Origin: an uncultured Muribaculaceae bacterium
GTDB taxonomy: Bacteria; Bacteroidota; Bacteroidia; Bacteroidales; Muribaculaceae
Direction: 5' to 3'
Length of the DNA stretch: 64,000 nucleotides
Assembly (NCBI GenBank): GCA_910584495.1
Contig: CAJUAR010000001.1
Coordinates: forward strand, 1-64,000
The position numbers and the translations under genes are program-made. Below are positions 36,850 through 45,951 of the stretch, in pieces. The notes below the pieces were generated by a model. The model did no database searches, was not told the origin of the DNA, and saw only the letters and a program-made list of their open reading frames with translations. The first letter of the stretch is position 1; each line of letters starts with the position of its first letter.

Positions 36850-37271
36850 CTGTAGCACTGATACTTTTAGCAGCCATTGTCGGCGTAGGGGCTTTGTTGT
36901 GGTTTCTCGACCGCCGACACAAAGGAACAGATGCCGAGGAGGCGCAAAATGTCGAAGAACTCGCCGAATGTTGCGGGCAGCACGAGGTGTGCGAACGCGA
37001 TTCGCTCCTTGCCGCCGTGTCGAAACAGATTGAATACTACGATGATGAGGAACTCGACCGCTTTGCCGGCCGTGAAGCCGATGAATATTCCGACGAGGAG
37101 ATTGAAGAATTTCGCGATGTGCTTCTCACCCTCCGGAGCGACGACATTGCCGGCTGGGCACGAAGTATACAGCTGAGGGGTATTAAGCTGCCCGCCGACG
37201 TGCGCGAGGAATTAATCATGATGGTGTCCGAAAATCGTGCCATGCGAAAGAATAATGTTGCAGTTTCTTGA
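36846..37271 (+). CDS. Small single-pass membrane protein, unknown function
   Basis: A 141-residue protein starting at a GTG that overlaps the aroA stop by 4 bp. One N-terminal transmembrane helix (ALILLAAIVGVGALLWFL) is followed by a very acidic, probably cytosolic region with CCGQHEVC and several Glu/Asp clusters, then a helical C-terminus. The next gene begins inside it (17-bp overlap). I recognise no family. The CC-x5-C spacing could bind a metal, which would fit the metal-transporter permease downstream, but that is speculation. Confidence 0.75.
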   Translation: MTVALILLAAIVGVGALLWFLDRRHKGTDAEEAQNVEELAECCGQHEVCERDSLLAAVSKQIEYYDDEELDRFAGREADEYSDEEIEEFRDVLLTLRSDDIAGWARSIQLRGIKLPADVREELIMMVSENRAMRKNNVAVS

Positions 37272-38091
37272 ATATTCTTTTTTTGTCAATGCCCTCATCG
37301 GGGTATTGCTCATTAGTGTAAGTGCCGCAATAATCGGCACTTACATAATTACTCGCCGTCTGGTGGCCATTTGCGGCGGCATTACGCACGCATGCTTCGG
37401 CGGCCTCGGTCTGGGCTATTTTCTTGGCTTCTCGCCCATAGTCATGGCCGGTGTGTTCGCCGTAGGCTCTTCGCTGTCGGTCGAACTGATGTCGCGCCGT
37501 TTCAGACTGCGCGAAGATTCGGCAATTGCCGTGATTTGGGCTTTGGGCATGGCCCTTGGTGTGCTGTTTGTGTTTATGACCCCCGGCTATGTACCTGAAC
37601 TCAATTCGTTCCTCTTCGGCAACATCCTCACAGTCAACATTGCCGACCTCGAGGCCCTGGCAGTATTCACCGTTGTGCTTGCCTTGTTCACCGCCTGGCA
37701 ATGGCGGCATATCATAGCCGTGGCGTTCGACCACGACTTCGCCGTTGTCACCGGCATGCCGGTGCGCCTTGTCTCATATTCGATGACTGTTCTCGTTGCA
37801 CTTGCCATAGTGCTGACCATCAGGCTTGCGGGCATCATGCTGCTGCTCTCGCTGCTCTCGCTGCCGGTGCTCACTGCCGAAATATTCTGCCGGCGCTACA
37901 TGAGTGTTATGTGGTGTGCCATGGCGGTGTGCATGCTCACTTCCGTTATCGGGCTATTCCTGTCGGCTATTGTCGATGTCCCTTGTTCGGCGTTGATTGT
38001 GCTTGTCATGGTCGGTGTCTTTATCCTTGCAAGGGTGGGAAATTCGCTCCGGCAATCTTGCCAAAAAATTAAGCTTCAAGCAAAGAAATGA
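37255..38091 (+). CDS. Metal ABC transporter permease (ZnuB/MntB family)
   Basis: A 278-residue inner-membrane permease with about eight helices, of the ABC-3 family that imports zinc, manganese or iron. Typical segments are GVLLISVSAAIIGTYIITRR, GGITHACFGGLGLGYFLG and LLSLLSLPVLTAEIF. I chose the ATG at 37255, six codons after the upstream in-frame ATG at 37237, because FLEYSFFVNALIGVLL is the usual start. The ATPase and binding protein are not in the window. It overlaps the TPR gene by 4 bp. Confidence 0.9.
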   Translation: MLQFLEYSFFVNALIGVLLISVSAAIIGTYIITRRLVAICGGITHACFGGLGLGYFLGFSPIVMAGVFAVGSSLSVELMSRRFRLREDSAIAVIWALGMALGVLFVFMTPGYVPELNSFLFGNILTVNIADLEALAVFTVVLALFTAWQWRHIIAVAFDHDFAVVTGMPVRLVSYSMTVLVALAIVLTIRLAGIMLLLSLLSLPVLTAEIFCRRYMSVMWCAMAVCMLTSVIGLFLSAIVDVPCSALIVLVMVGVFILARVGNSLRQSCQKIKLQAKK

Positions 38092-41057
38092 AAAAAATAA
38101 TACTTATCACCTTCCTGGCCGCAGCACTTTGGGCCGAGGGGCAGAATACTGCCGTCGATGCCCGGGGACTGATGGCGCGAGGTTGCCACTTTCTCAATCT
38201 CGACATTCCTGCCGCCACCGTCGACGATTTGTCGGCTTTCGATATAGATGTACTCGATGTGCCTCAGCTGCAGAAAGCTCTGTACGTCGAAGCATCGGCA
38301 CTCTTCCGCCAGGGCGACTACCAGGCCGCATATATCGCCTTTGCCGAACTCTACGACCGCTATCCGTCGTCGCGGCTCGCTGCTGCGGCTCGCATAGGGG
38401 CCGGAGATTGTTTCTTTGTCCGCAACAATTTTGCCGCCGCTTTCGAGGAATACGCCCGCGTAGGTGTCGATGCCCTTTCGGCCGAAGATGCCGCATTGGT
38501 AAATTTCAGAAAAGGTGTCTGTGCCTATCGCCAGGGAAACACAGCCCCGGCAAAAGCCCTGCTTGCTGCCGCTGCCGCCAACAGTGTCCAGGCAGCCCCG
38601 GCAAATTACTATCTCGGCATAATACATTATGACGAAGACGACTACGAAACTGCAAAGCGTTACTTTGCCGCCGTGGCCCCTGCAACAGTGCCGGGGCGCC
38701 GCGCAAGCTACTACATCACTTTGATTGACTTTCGGCAAGGGGCGTGGAACAAAGCCCTCAACAGTGCCAAAGCCCAGCTCGCAATGCCTGCCGACAACTT
38801 CGACCGCACCGAGATGCTGCGTGTTGCCGGCGAATGTCTTGTGCACCTCAACAATAAAGCTGAAGGCATGGAATATCTGCGCAAATATCTCGACCAGTCT
38901 TCCAACCCGCAGCTGTCGGCTCTCTATCTTGTGGGCATGGACGAGTACGAAAACGGACGGTACAGCGCGGCCCTCGCACGTCTGGAGCCTGTTACCAAAG
39001 GCAACGACCCGCTGCTCTCCCAGTCTGCTTTTCTCTACATAGGCCAGACACTGATGCGCACCGGCGACCGCGATGCCGCAATCGTGGCCTTCAAAAATGC
39101 CATCGACATAGAAGCCGACCCCAAGGCTCGCGAAGCTGCATACTACAATTATGTCGTGGCTCGTCTTGGCGGGGCCTCGGTGCCCTTTGTGTCGTCGGCA
39201 AAAATTCTCGACGAATTTCTCCGTGCATATCCCAAAGGCCCCTACAGCGCTCGCGTGGCACAATATCTTGCCGACGGCTACCTTGCCGACAAGGACTATG
39301 CCCGGGCCATCGATTATATAAATAAGGTCAAGAATCCTTCGGCCGAGCTTTTGGCGACAAAGAAAATGGCACTCTGCGAGCTTGCCCGCCAAAGCCTTGA
39401 AAACGGCGATGTAGCTGCTGCTCAAACATTCATTTCCCAATTGCCCGAAAGTGGCAAAAACACCAAACCCGACCGCGAGACAGACCTCCTTCGCGCCCAG
39501 GTGCTCAACTACGACGGCCGTGCTGCCCAGGCCGTACCTCTCTACACCGGCTATCTGCGATATGCCGGAGCCGGGGCCCCGAACCGCCATACGGCACACT
39601 ACGGTCTTGCTTATGCCTACTATCAGCTCAAACAGCTCGACAAAGCCTCGGAAGCGTTTGGCCAAGCTCTCGAAGGAGCCGCTACGGCTAATATACGTGC
39701 CGACATACTTGCACGCCTTGCCGACATTGCATTTGCGAAAGGCGACTTCCATACGGCCGCCGACTACTATGGACAGGCTTATCATGCCCGCGGCACAACT
39801 GCCGACTATGCGCTCTTCAACCGTGCACGCATGGAAGGTTTCGAACGCAACTATGCCGCCAAATTGTCGACGCTCAACACATTCCGCGGCGAGTTTGCCA
39901 ATTCGCGTCTTATGCCCGAAGCCCTGCTCGAAGTGGCCCAAGCCCAAATCAGCCTTGGCCGCAACCAGGATGCCATCGAGACTTTCGATACTCTTATCAA
40001 ACGTCATCCCGAAACAGGAGCCGAGCGCAAGGCTTATCTGCAGAAAGCCATGACGCAGCGCGATATGGGCAAAAACAACGAAGCCGTCGGAACATATAAA
40101 CAGCTTATTACAAAATATCCTTCGTCGGAAGAAGCCGCTCAGGCCACTTCAATTCTCAGAAGCATATATGCCGATGCCGGACGTGCCGACGATTTTCTGG
40201 CTTTTGTCAACAGCGTGCCGGCTGCCCCGCAGCTTGATGCCGGCGATGCCGAACAGCTGAGCTACGATTCGGCAATGAGCATTTACAATAAAAACGGCGA
40301 CACAAAGCAACTGCAGAACTTTGCCGAACGCTATACCACCAGCCTGCATGCTCCCGAAGCCCTGCTACTTACACTCAAAAGTGCCAGAAAGAAAGGCAAC
40401 ACCGACGACTGCGATGCTGTTGCGGCAAAGATTGTGGAGCGTTATCCCCACCACACAGCAGCAGAGAGCGCTATGGCATGGCAGGCTCAGTCCTTATTCG
40501 ACAAGGGCGACACTCCTGCAGCTATTGTGCTGTGGCAGAAGCTGCTCAAACAGACTGCCGACGACGACCTCTCGACCGAAGCTGCCCTGGGCATAATGCG
40601 GGGGACGCGTGATATGGGCGAAGACCTGGCCGTAATTGCCGCTGCCGACCGTCTGCTCGACGAATGTGACGAGCCGGCAGTGCTCAATGAGGCACGTTTC
40701 ACCAAAGCCGCGGCCCTCGAAGGCCTTGACAAAACCGACGATGCCATAGACCTTTGGCTCGAAGTGGCCGGGAATACATCCGACATTTACGGGGCCAAGA
40801 GTGCTTTCCGTGCTGCAGAGGCCCTCAACGAAGCCGGACGAAACGAAAAAGCTCTCGAAACCGCGAAAGCCCTCACCCAGTCGGGCTCGCCGCACAGCTA
40901 CTGGGTGGCACGCGCATTTATCCTGATGAGCGACATATACCGCGCCAAGGGCAAAACCTACGAAGCCGAGGAATATCTTCGTGTTCTCCGCGAGAACTAT
41001 CCCGGCAAAGAAAAGGATATTTTTATGATGATTGATTCCCGAATGGGCAAAAAATAA
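38088..41057 (+). CDS. Large periplasmic tetratricopeptide repeat protein
   Basis: A 989-residue secreted protein: a signal peptide of about 18 residues, then almost entirely helical TPR units. Signs include repeated A-x-x-x-A-F-x-x-L-x-x-x-Y-P patterns such as AAYIAFAELYDRYP, AIETFDTLIKRHP and AVGTYKQLITKYP. Such proteins are common in Bacteroidota and scaffold outer-membrane assemblies, but no specific function is known. It overlaps the permease gene by ATGA and is followed after 7 bp by an outer-membrane barrel, which it may serve. Confidence 0.88.
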   Translation: MKKIILITFLAAALWAEGQNTAVDARGLMARGCHFLNLDIPAATVDDLSAFDIDVLDVPQLQKALYVEASALFRQGDYQAAYIAFAELYDRYPSSRLAAAARIGAGDCFFVRNNFAAAFEEYARVGVDALSAEDAALVNFRKGVCAYRQGNTAPAKALLAAAAANSVQAAPANYYLGIIHYDEDDYETAKRYFAAVAPATVPGRRASYYITLIDFRQGAWNKALNSAKAQLAMPADNFDRTEMLRVAGECLVHLNNKAEGMEYLRKYLDQSSNPQLSALYLVGMDEYENGRYSAALARLEPVTKGNDPLLSQSAFLYIGQTLMRTGDRDAAIVAFKNAIDIEADPKAREAAYYNYVVARLGGASVPFVSSAKILDEFLRAYPKGPYSARVAQYLADGYLADKDYARAIDYINKVKNPSAELLATKKMALCELARQSLENGDVAAAQTFISQLPESGKNTKPDRETDLLRAQVLNYDGRAAQAVPLYTGYLRYAGAGAPNRHTAHYGLAYAYYQLKQLDKASEAFGQALEGAATANIRADILARLADIAFAKGDFHTAADYYGQAYHARGTTADYALFNRARMEGFERNYAAKLSTLNTFRGEFANSRLMPEALLEVAQAQISLGRNQDAIETFDTLIKRHPETGAERKAYLQKAMTQRDMGKNNEAVGTYKQLITKYPSSEEAAQATSILRSIYADAGRADDFLAFVNSVPAAPQLDAGDAEQLSYDSAMSIYNKNGDTKQLQNFAERYTTSLHAPEALLLTLKSARKKGNTDDCDAVAAKIVERYPHHTAAESAMAWQAQSLFDKGDTPAAIVLWQKLLKQTADDDLSTEAALGIMRGTRDMGEDLAVIAAADRLLDECDEPAVLNEARFTKAAALEGLDKTDDAIDLWLEVAGNTSDIYGAKSAFRAAEALNEAGRNEKALETAKALTQSGSPHSYWVARAFILMSDIYRAKGKTYEAEEYLRVLRENYPGKEKDIFMMIDSRMGKK

Positions 41058-41064
41058 AATAGCT

Positions 41065-42792
41065 ATGAATCTGCGAAACATATCTTTGGCTATTGCCGCT
41101 GCTGCCGCCTTTGCCGCTGCCGGACAAAAACTTGCCACCGAAGTGGTGGTCGACCGCAGCGTCGACGCCGAGCTGCCCAAAGCAAGCATGCTGCCGGGCA
41201 TTGTGCCCGCCGGTCCCGACAAAGGGAGGACACCGGTCCTTCCGCGCACCAGCGAATATTCCTTGTGGGCCGACTTCGACCCATCGGTAGCACACAGCGG
41301 CGGTGTCGACTACACCGGCCTTGCCGCTCCCGACACCTTGCCGGGCTATTTGTCGGCGGGCTATCTGCCGGCCTACAACCTCGGCATCCAGGCCGGCTAC
41401 CGCCTGCGTTTCGGCAACACCGCAGCCCGCGCCGCCGTGATGTTCGACGGACTGAATTACCACAGCGATTCTCATACGGTCCGACGCAATACCTTAGGCA
41501 TAATGCTGGGGCTGTCTCATAGGTTCAAGAACAATACTGTTTTCGGAGCCCAGATTGCAGTAAACCATTCCGACCTTCGAAATCCGGCATATTCAAGAAT
41601 TGAATCGGACAAGCAAGCCATTACCACACTGCTTGCAAGCGCGCAAGTGGCCCGGCGCTCGGCCGATATTTCCTATAAGGGAAATTTCACTTTCCGACAC
41701 ACAGGACTTGACAAAAAGGTTAACGCAGTATATGCCTACCGTGATGATATATCCAATCAATGGAGCTATGATGACTTTGGTACCCTTACAGGCTCCAACC
41801 CCTTCCATGTGGGAGCTTATGAATTCGACCCTGCGGAAGAAAACCTTCTCCATTTCGACGGTCGCGCATCGTATGCCGTGGGGCATGATGCAGCTTTTTC
41901 GTTCGATGTCGATGCCGACATGCTTCATTCCAAAGGTTTACATGCGGTAAACCAAGGATTTGAGCATGAAGACAAGACCTCATTCATAGTGGGGGCTGCA
42001 CCCGCCTTCGATTTCGACTACAATGGCATAGCCTTGCATCTTGGCCTGCGTGTCGACTGGTCTATAAACACTCCCGGGGCTTCGGTGCATGTGGCCCCCG
42101 AAGTTAGCGCACGCTGGCGATTCTTCGGCAAAGGGTCGCTCTATGCGTCGGCAACAGGCGGTCAGAGGTTCTATACGCTCTACGACCTGATGCAGTACAG
42201 CATTTTTGCCCCCGGCTTCCAGGTGTTCTCGCCAACGGTTACACCTATCGATTTTGTTGTCGGTGTCCGCCTTGGCTCTTTTGGCGGTTTCACAGCCGAC
42301 GCCCATTTGGGCTATCAGTCGACGCGCCATGCCGTTATGCCGGCAATGGATAAATTATTTTACTTTCGGACCGGCGATATGAAAGGTTTCTGCATGGGAT
42401 TGCGCCTCGACTATCAACCGTCGGCAGTCATCGCTCTGTCGGTCGATGCAAATGTCTACGAAAGAGACAACGACCGCGGCCGGGCCTCAAACATGGACAG
42501 GGCGCAGTTCACCCTCGACAGCCGTGTGACGCTCAAGCCCATGAAACATCTGGACATTAGCGTAAACCACGAATTCCGCTACGGGCGCCGTTACTATGAC
42601 TATACCTACGGTTGTCGTGCCTATAACATGGGCAATATTTCAGACCTCGGAATCGATGCTTCCTACCGCTTTTCGGACAACTTCTCGGTGTTCTGCCAGG
42701 CTCGGAATCTGCTGGGTCGCCGCGTGCTCATCCTGCCCCGACTGTACACTCCCTCCATCACCGGACTGGCAGGTGTGAACCTGCGCTTTTAG
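41065..42792 (+). CDS. Outer-membrane beta-barrel protein (TonB-receptor-like barrel)
   Basis: A 575-residue protein. A signal peptide (AAAAAFAAAG) is followed by a linker with TEVVVDRSV, then a long barrel of alternating polar and aromatic strands ending in phenylalanine (LRF), the usual signal for barrel assembly. The C-terminal half (SRVTLKPMKHLDISVNHEF, NFSVFCQARNLLGRR) resembles the last strands of TonB-dependent receptors, but I see no clear plug domain. I chose the ATG at 41065; the in-frame ATG at 41032 lies in the TPR gene. Ligand unknown. Confidence 0.8.
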   Translation: MNLRNISLAIAAAAAFAAAGQKLATEVVVDRSVDAELPKASMLPGIVPAGPDKGRTPVLPRTSEYSLWADFDPSVAHSGGVDYTGLAAPDTLPGYLSAGYLPAYNLGIQAGYRLRFGNTAARAAVMFDGLNYHSDSHTVRRNTLGIMLGLSHRFKNNTVFGAQIAVNHSDLRNPAYSRIESDKQAITTLLASAQVARRSADISYKGNFTFRHTGLDKKVNAVYAYRDDISNQWSYDDFGTLTGSNPFHVGAYEFDPAEENLLHFDGRASYAVGHDAAFSFDVDADMLHSKGLHAVNQGFEHEDKTSFIVGAAPAFDFDYNGIALHLGLRVDWSINTPGASVHVAPEVSARWRFFGKGSLYASATGGQRFYTLYDLMQYSIFAPGFQVFSPTVTPIDFVVGVRLGSFGGFTADAHLGYQSTRHAVMPAMDKLFYFRTGDMKGFCMGLRLDYQPSAVIALSVDANVYERDNDRGRASNMDRAQFTLDSRVTLKPMKHLDISVNHEFRYGRRYYDYTYGCRAYNMGNISDLGIDASYRFSDNFSVFCQARNLLGRRVLILPRLYTPSITGLAGVNLRF

Positions 42793-42855
42793 CCTTTTAG
42801 CCCCCTGTACACTAAAAAAGAACGGCTGAATGTCGGCTAATTCAATAATAATTGC

Positions 42856-42863
42856 TATATTTG
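42856..42863 (+). promoter_or_regulatory. Candidate -7 element of secDF
   Basis: TATATTTG lies 54 nt before the secDF ATG. No TTG lies 20 nt upstream. Confidence 0.45.
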
Positions 42864-42917
42864 CGAGCCGAATTAAAACCTGAAATAATTTATTAATAAT
42901 TAAACCATAAAAGTTAC

Positions 42918-45806
42918 ATGCAAAGCAAAGGAAAATTAGGAAGCATCGTTGCCGGTGTTATCGCTATTTTCTTGGTATTGGTATGCCTGTTCTATCTTTC
43001 ATTCACTTACATCTCGAATAAGTATGAAAGCCAGGCTGTAACCTATGCCTTGATTGAATCGGGCGACAACGACGATGCTGCCTACAACCGCGCCTATAAG
43101 CACTACATGGACTCGCTGGGCGAGGAAAAAGTGTATATGGGCTATTACACTCTCAATGAAGTACGCAAATGGGGCGTGGGCCTCGGCCTCGACCTCAAGG
43201 GAGGTATGAACGTTATTCTGCAGGTCGACATGCCCGACATGCTCCGTTCCATGAAGGCCGGCCAGACCGATTCAGTCTTCGAAGCAGCCCTCAAAGGTGC
43301 CGAGAAGATGGTGTCGACCCACGAAAGCGACGACTTTGTCAGCAGCTTCGTAAACCTCTACCGCCAGGCCAAGCCTCAAGCCGATTTCTCGGTAGTATTT
43401 CAGGACATAGTCCCCACCGGTGCTAACGATGATGCTGTGCGCAGCACCCTCAAAGCTCAGGTTAAGGACCGTGTAGACAACTCGGCCACCAACGTGCTTC
43501 GCAACCGTATCGACCAGTTCGGCGTTGTTTCGCCAAACATCCAGGTTCTTCAGGGCAAGGACGGCCAGATTCTTCTGGAACTTCCCGGTGTCAAGGACCA
43601 CGAACGTGTGCGCGACCTCCTTCAGCGTTCGGCCAACCTCGAATTCTACGAGACATACCGCGCCGAAGAGCTCCAGAACTCATTCAGCACTCTCATCAAC
43701 CGTCTGGCCAACGATTCCACCGTCAATGTTCAGCCCCTTGCCACCCTTCTGTCGATGGGCGGCTATGGCGCAACCCTGGGCTATGCTCCCGATGCCAAGG
43801 CAGCAGCCGCTGTCGACGAAGTTCTTGCAAGCCCGGCAGCAAAAAATATTCTTCCCTCCGACCTTCGTCTGCGCTGGGCCGTTAAACCCACAGTTCAGAC
43901 CGATGCCCAGGGCAAGGAACACGTAATAGGCATCGCCCTCTACGCCCTCCGTGCCAACGGCGGCAAGCCCGCCCTCGACGGCAAGGCTGTGAGTGACGCC
44001 TCGTCGAACTACGACCCTCTGCGCGGCAATGAAGTGTCGATGCGCATGAACTCCGAAGGAGCCCGCAACTGGGCCCGTATCACCGGCCAGAACATCAACA
44101 AGCAGGTGGCTATTGTCCTCGACGACAAAGTATATTCAGCTCCTAACGTAAACGACAAAATCGAAGGCGGCCAGTCGTCCATCACCGGCGACTTCTCAAT
44201 TGAAGAAGCCCGCGACCTTGCCAACGTGCTCAAGTCCGGTAAGATGGATGCCAAAGTGCACATCATTTCCGACATGGTTGTTGGTCCTTCGCTGGGTAAA
44301 CAGGCCATCGAATCGGGCTTCATCTCGTTCGTAGTGGCTCTTGTGCTCCTTATGGCGTTTATGATTGCCTTCTATGGCTTTATTCCCGGTCTCGTTGCCA
44401 ACATCTGCCTGCTGTGCAACCTCTTCTTCACCATCGGTATTCTTGCCTCGTTCCAGGCAGTGCTCACCATGAGCGGTATTGCCGGTATCGTGCTGTCGCT
44501 CGGTATGGCCGTCGATGCCAACGTGCTTATCTTCGAACGTACCAAGGAAGAACTCCGTGCCGGCAAAACTGTGCGCAACGCCCTTGCCGACGGTTACAGC
44601 AACGCCTTCTCGGCTATCTTCGACTCCAACCTCACCTCGATTATCACAGGCATCATCCTTCTCCTCTTCGGCACCGGTCCTATCAAGGGCTTTGCCACCA
44701 CTCTTATCATCGGCCTTGTCTGCTCGTTCTTCACAGCAGTATATCTGAGCCGTCTGTTCTTCCTCTGGTTCTCCAAGAGCGATGGCTTTGCCAAACTCAC
44801 CTTCTCGACCAGCCTTGGACGCAAGATGTTTGTCAACTCCAACATCAACTTCCTCGGCCAGCGCAAGGCAAGCTTCATCGCTGTAGCTGTCATCGCAGCC
44901 ATAGTGGTTGTTTCGCTCTTTGCCCGCGGCCTCAACCAGGGCATCGACTTCTCCGGTGGTCGCAACTACATTGTCAAGTTCGAGAAACCCGTCAGCACCG
45001 TAGAGCTTCAGGAAGTGCTCTCGCAGCAGTTCCCCGGAGCATCCACCTCGGTAATCACCATCGAAAGCTCCAACCAGGTGCGTGTGTCGACCAACTACAA
45101 AATCAACGACGAGAACGCCGACACCGAGCGTGAAATCACAGGCAAACTCTACGAAGCCCTCAAACCCTTCCTGCGCGACGGCATGACAGCCGCCGAGTTC
45201 TCTACCACCGACGCAAGTCAGGGTATTGTAAGCTCGCAAAAAGTTGGTCCTTCGGTTGCCGACGATATGCGCACCGATGCCTACATCGCCGTTGCCATCG
45301 CACTCGCTGCAATGTTCCTCTACATCCTGCTCCGTTTCCGCAACGTGGCCTTCTCGATCGGTGCTCTCGCAGCGGTAGCCTTCACTGCCTTCACAATCAT
45401 CGGTTTCTTCTCGCTCTTCTATGGAGTGCTGCCATTTGCAATGGAAATCGACCAGACGTTCATAGCGGCCATATTGACAGTTATCGGTTATCAGATCAAC
45501 GATACTGTGGTGGTCTTCGACCGTGTGCGTGAAAACACAGCCCTCTTCCCCAAACAGGACTTCTTCACCACCGTCAACAAATCGATCAACACCACACTGT
45601 CGCGTACCATCATGACATCGGCCTCCACCATCCTGGTGCTCCTCTGCATCTTCATCCTCGGTGGCGACGCCATCCGCAGCTTCACATTTGCAATGCTCTT
45701 CGGTGTAATCATCGGCACACTCGCAACAATCTATGTTGCCTGCCCCGTGGCTTACCTCACCGATTCGCGCCGCAAAGCCGCGAGTGCCAAAGCTGTCAAA
45801 GCATAA
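42918..45806 (+). CDS. secDF: Protein translocase subunit SecDF (fused)
   Basis: A 962-residue inner-membrane protein joining SecD and SecF, which use the proton gradient to help SecYEG export. The SecD part has GLDLKGGMNVILQVD, the periplasmic domain with NVLRNRIDQFGV, and the helix motif GMAVDANVLIFERTKEE. The SecF part starts near residue 645 and has GIDFSGGRNYIVKFE and IGYQINDTVVVFDRVREN. About 12 transmembrane helices are expected. Fused SecDF is normal in Bacteroidota. A long hairpin terminator follows. Confidence 0.97.
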   Translation: MQSKGKLGSIVAGVIAIFLVLVCLFYLSFTYISNKYESQAVTYALIESGDNDDAAYNRAYKHYMDSLGEEKVYMGYYTLNEVRKWGVGLGLDLKGGMNVILQVDMPDMLRSMKAGQTDSVFEAALKGAEKMVSTHESDDFVSSFVNLYRQAKPQADFSVVFQDIVPTGANDDAVRSTLKAQVKDRVDNSATNVLRNRIDQFGVVSPNIQVLQGKDGQILLELPGVKDHERVRDLLQRSANLEFYETYRAEELQNSFSTLINRLANDSTVNVQPLATLLSMGGYGATLGYAPDAKAAAAVDEVLASPAAKNILPSDLRLRWAVKPTVQTDAQGKEHVIGIALYALRANGGKPALDGKAVSDASSNYDPLRGNEVSMRMNSEGARNWARITGQNINKQVAIVLDDKVYSAPNVNDKIEGGQSSITGDFSIEEARDLANVLKSGKMDAKVHIISDMVVGPSLGKQAIESGFISFVVALVLLMAFMIAFYGFIPGLVANICLLCNLFFTIGILASFQAVLTMSGIAGIVLSLGMAVDANVLIFERTKEELRAGKTVRNALADGYSNAFSAIFDSNLTSIITGIILLLFGTGPIKGFATTLIIGLVCSFFTAVYLSRLFFLWFSKSDGFAKLTFSTSLGRKMFVNSNINFLGQRKASFIAVAVIAAIVVVSLFARGLNQGIDFSGGRNYIVKFEKPVSTVELQEVLSQQFPGASTSVITIESSNQVRVSTNYKINDENADTEREITGKLYEALKPFLRDGMTAAEFSTTDASQGIVSSQKVGPSVADDMRTDAYIAVAIALAAMFLYILLRFRNVAFSIGALAAVAFTAFTIIGFFSLFYGVLPFAMEIDQTFIAAILTVIGYQINDTVVVFDRVRENTALFPKQDFFTTVNKSINTTLSRTIMTSASTILVLLCIFILGGDAIRSFTFAMLFGVIIGTLATIYVACPVAYLTDSRRKAASAKAVKA

Positions 45807-45831
45807 CCCTCCATTTCATTCATCATAGCCG

Positions 45832-45870
45832 GCGGCCGGAAGTCCTCGACTTCCGGCCGCACTATTTCTC
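45832..45870 (+). terminator. Terminator hairpin after secDF
   Basis: A perfect 13-bp stem (GCGGCCGGAAGTC and its complement, 45832-45860) with loop CTC, followed by ACTATTTCTC. The T run is weak, but the stem is very strong. Confidence 0.75.
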
Positions 45871-45902
45871 CAACAGACTGAACAAACTCGCAGCACACTA
45901 CA

Positions 45903-45934
45903 TTTGCTTTGTTGATATTTTTTTCATAGATTTG
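45903..45934 (+). promoter_or_regulatory. Promoter of the AAA-ATPase/nuclease-like gene
   Basis: TTTG (45903-45906), 20 nt, TAGATTTG (45927-45934), exact consensus. It ends 17 nt before the ATG. Confidence 0.75.
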
Positions 45935-45951
45935 TACAAAAATCAGACAAC

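Noticed and set aside
38076..40007. Minus-strand open frame of about 643 codons
   Set aside because: Antisense to the TPR protein gene; it lacks any domain pattern.
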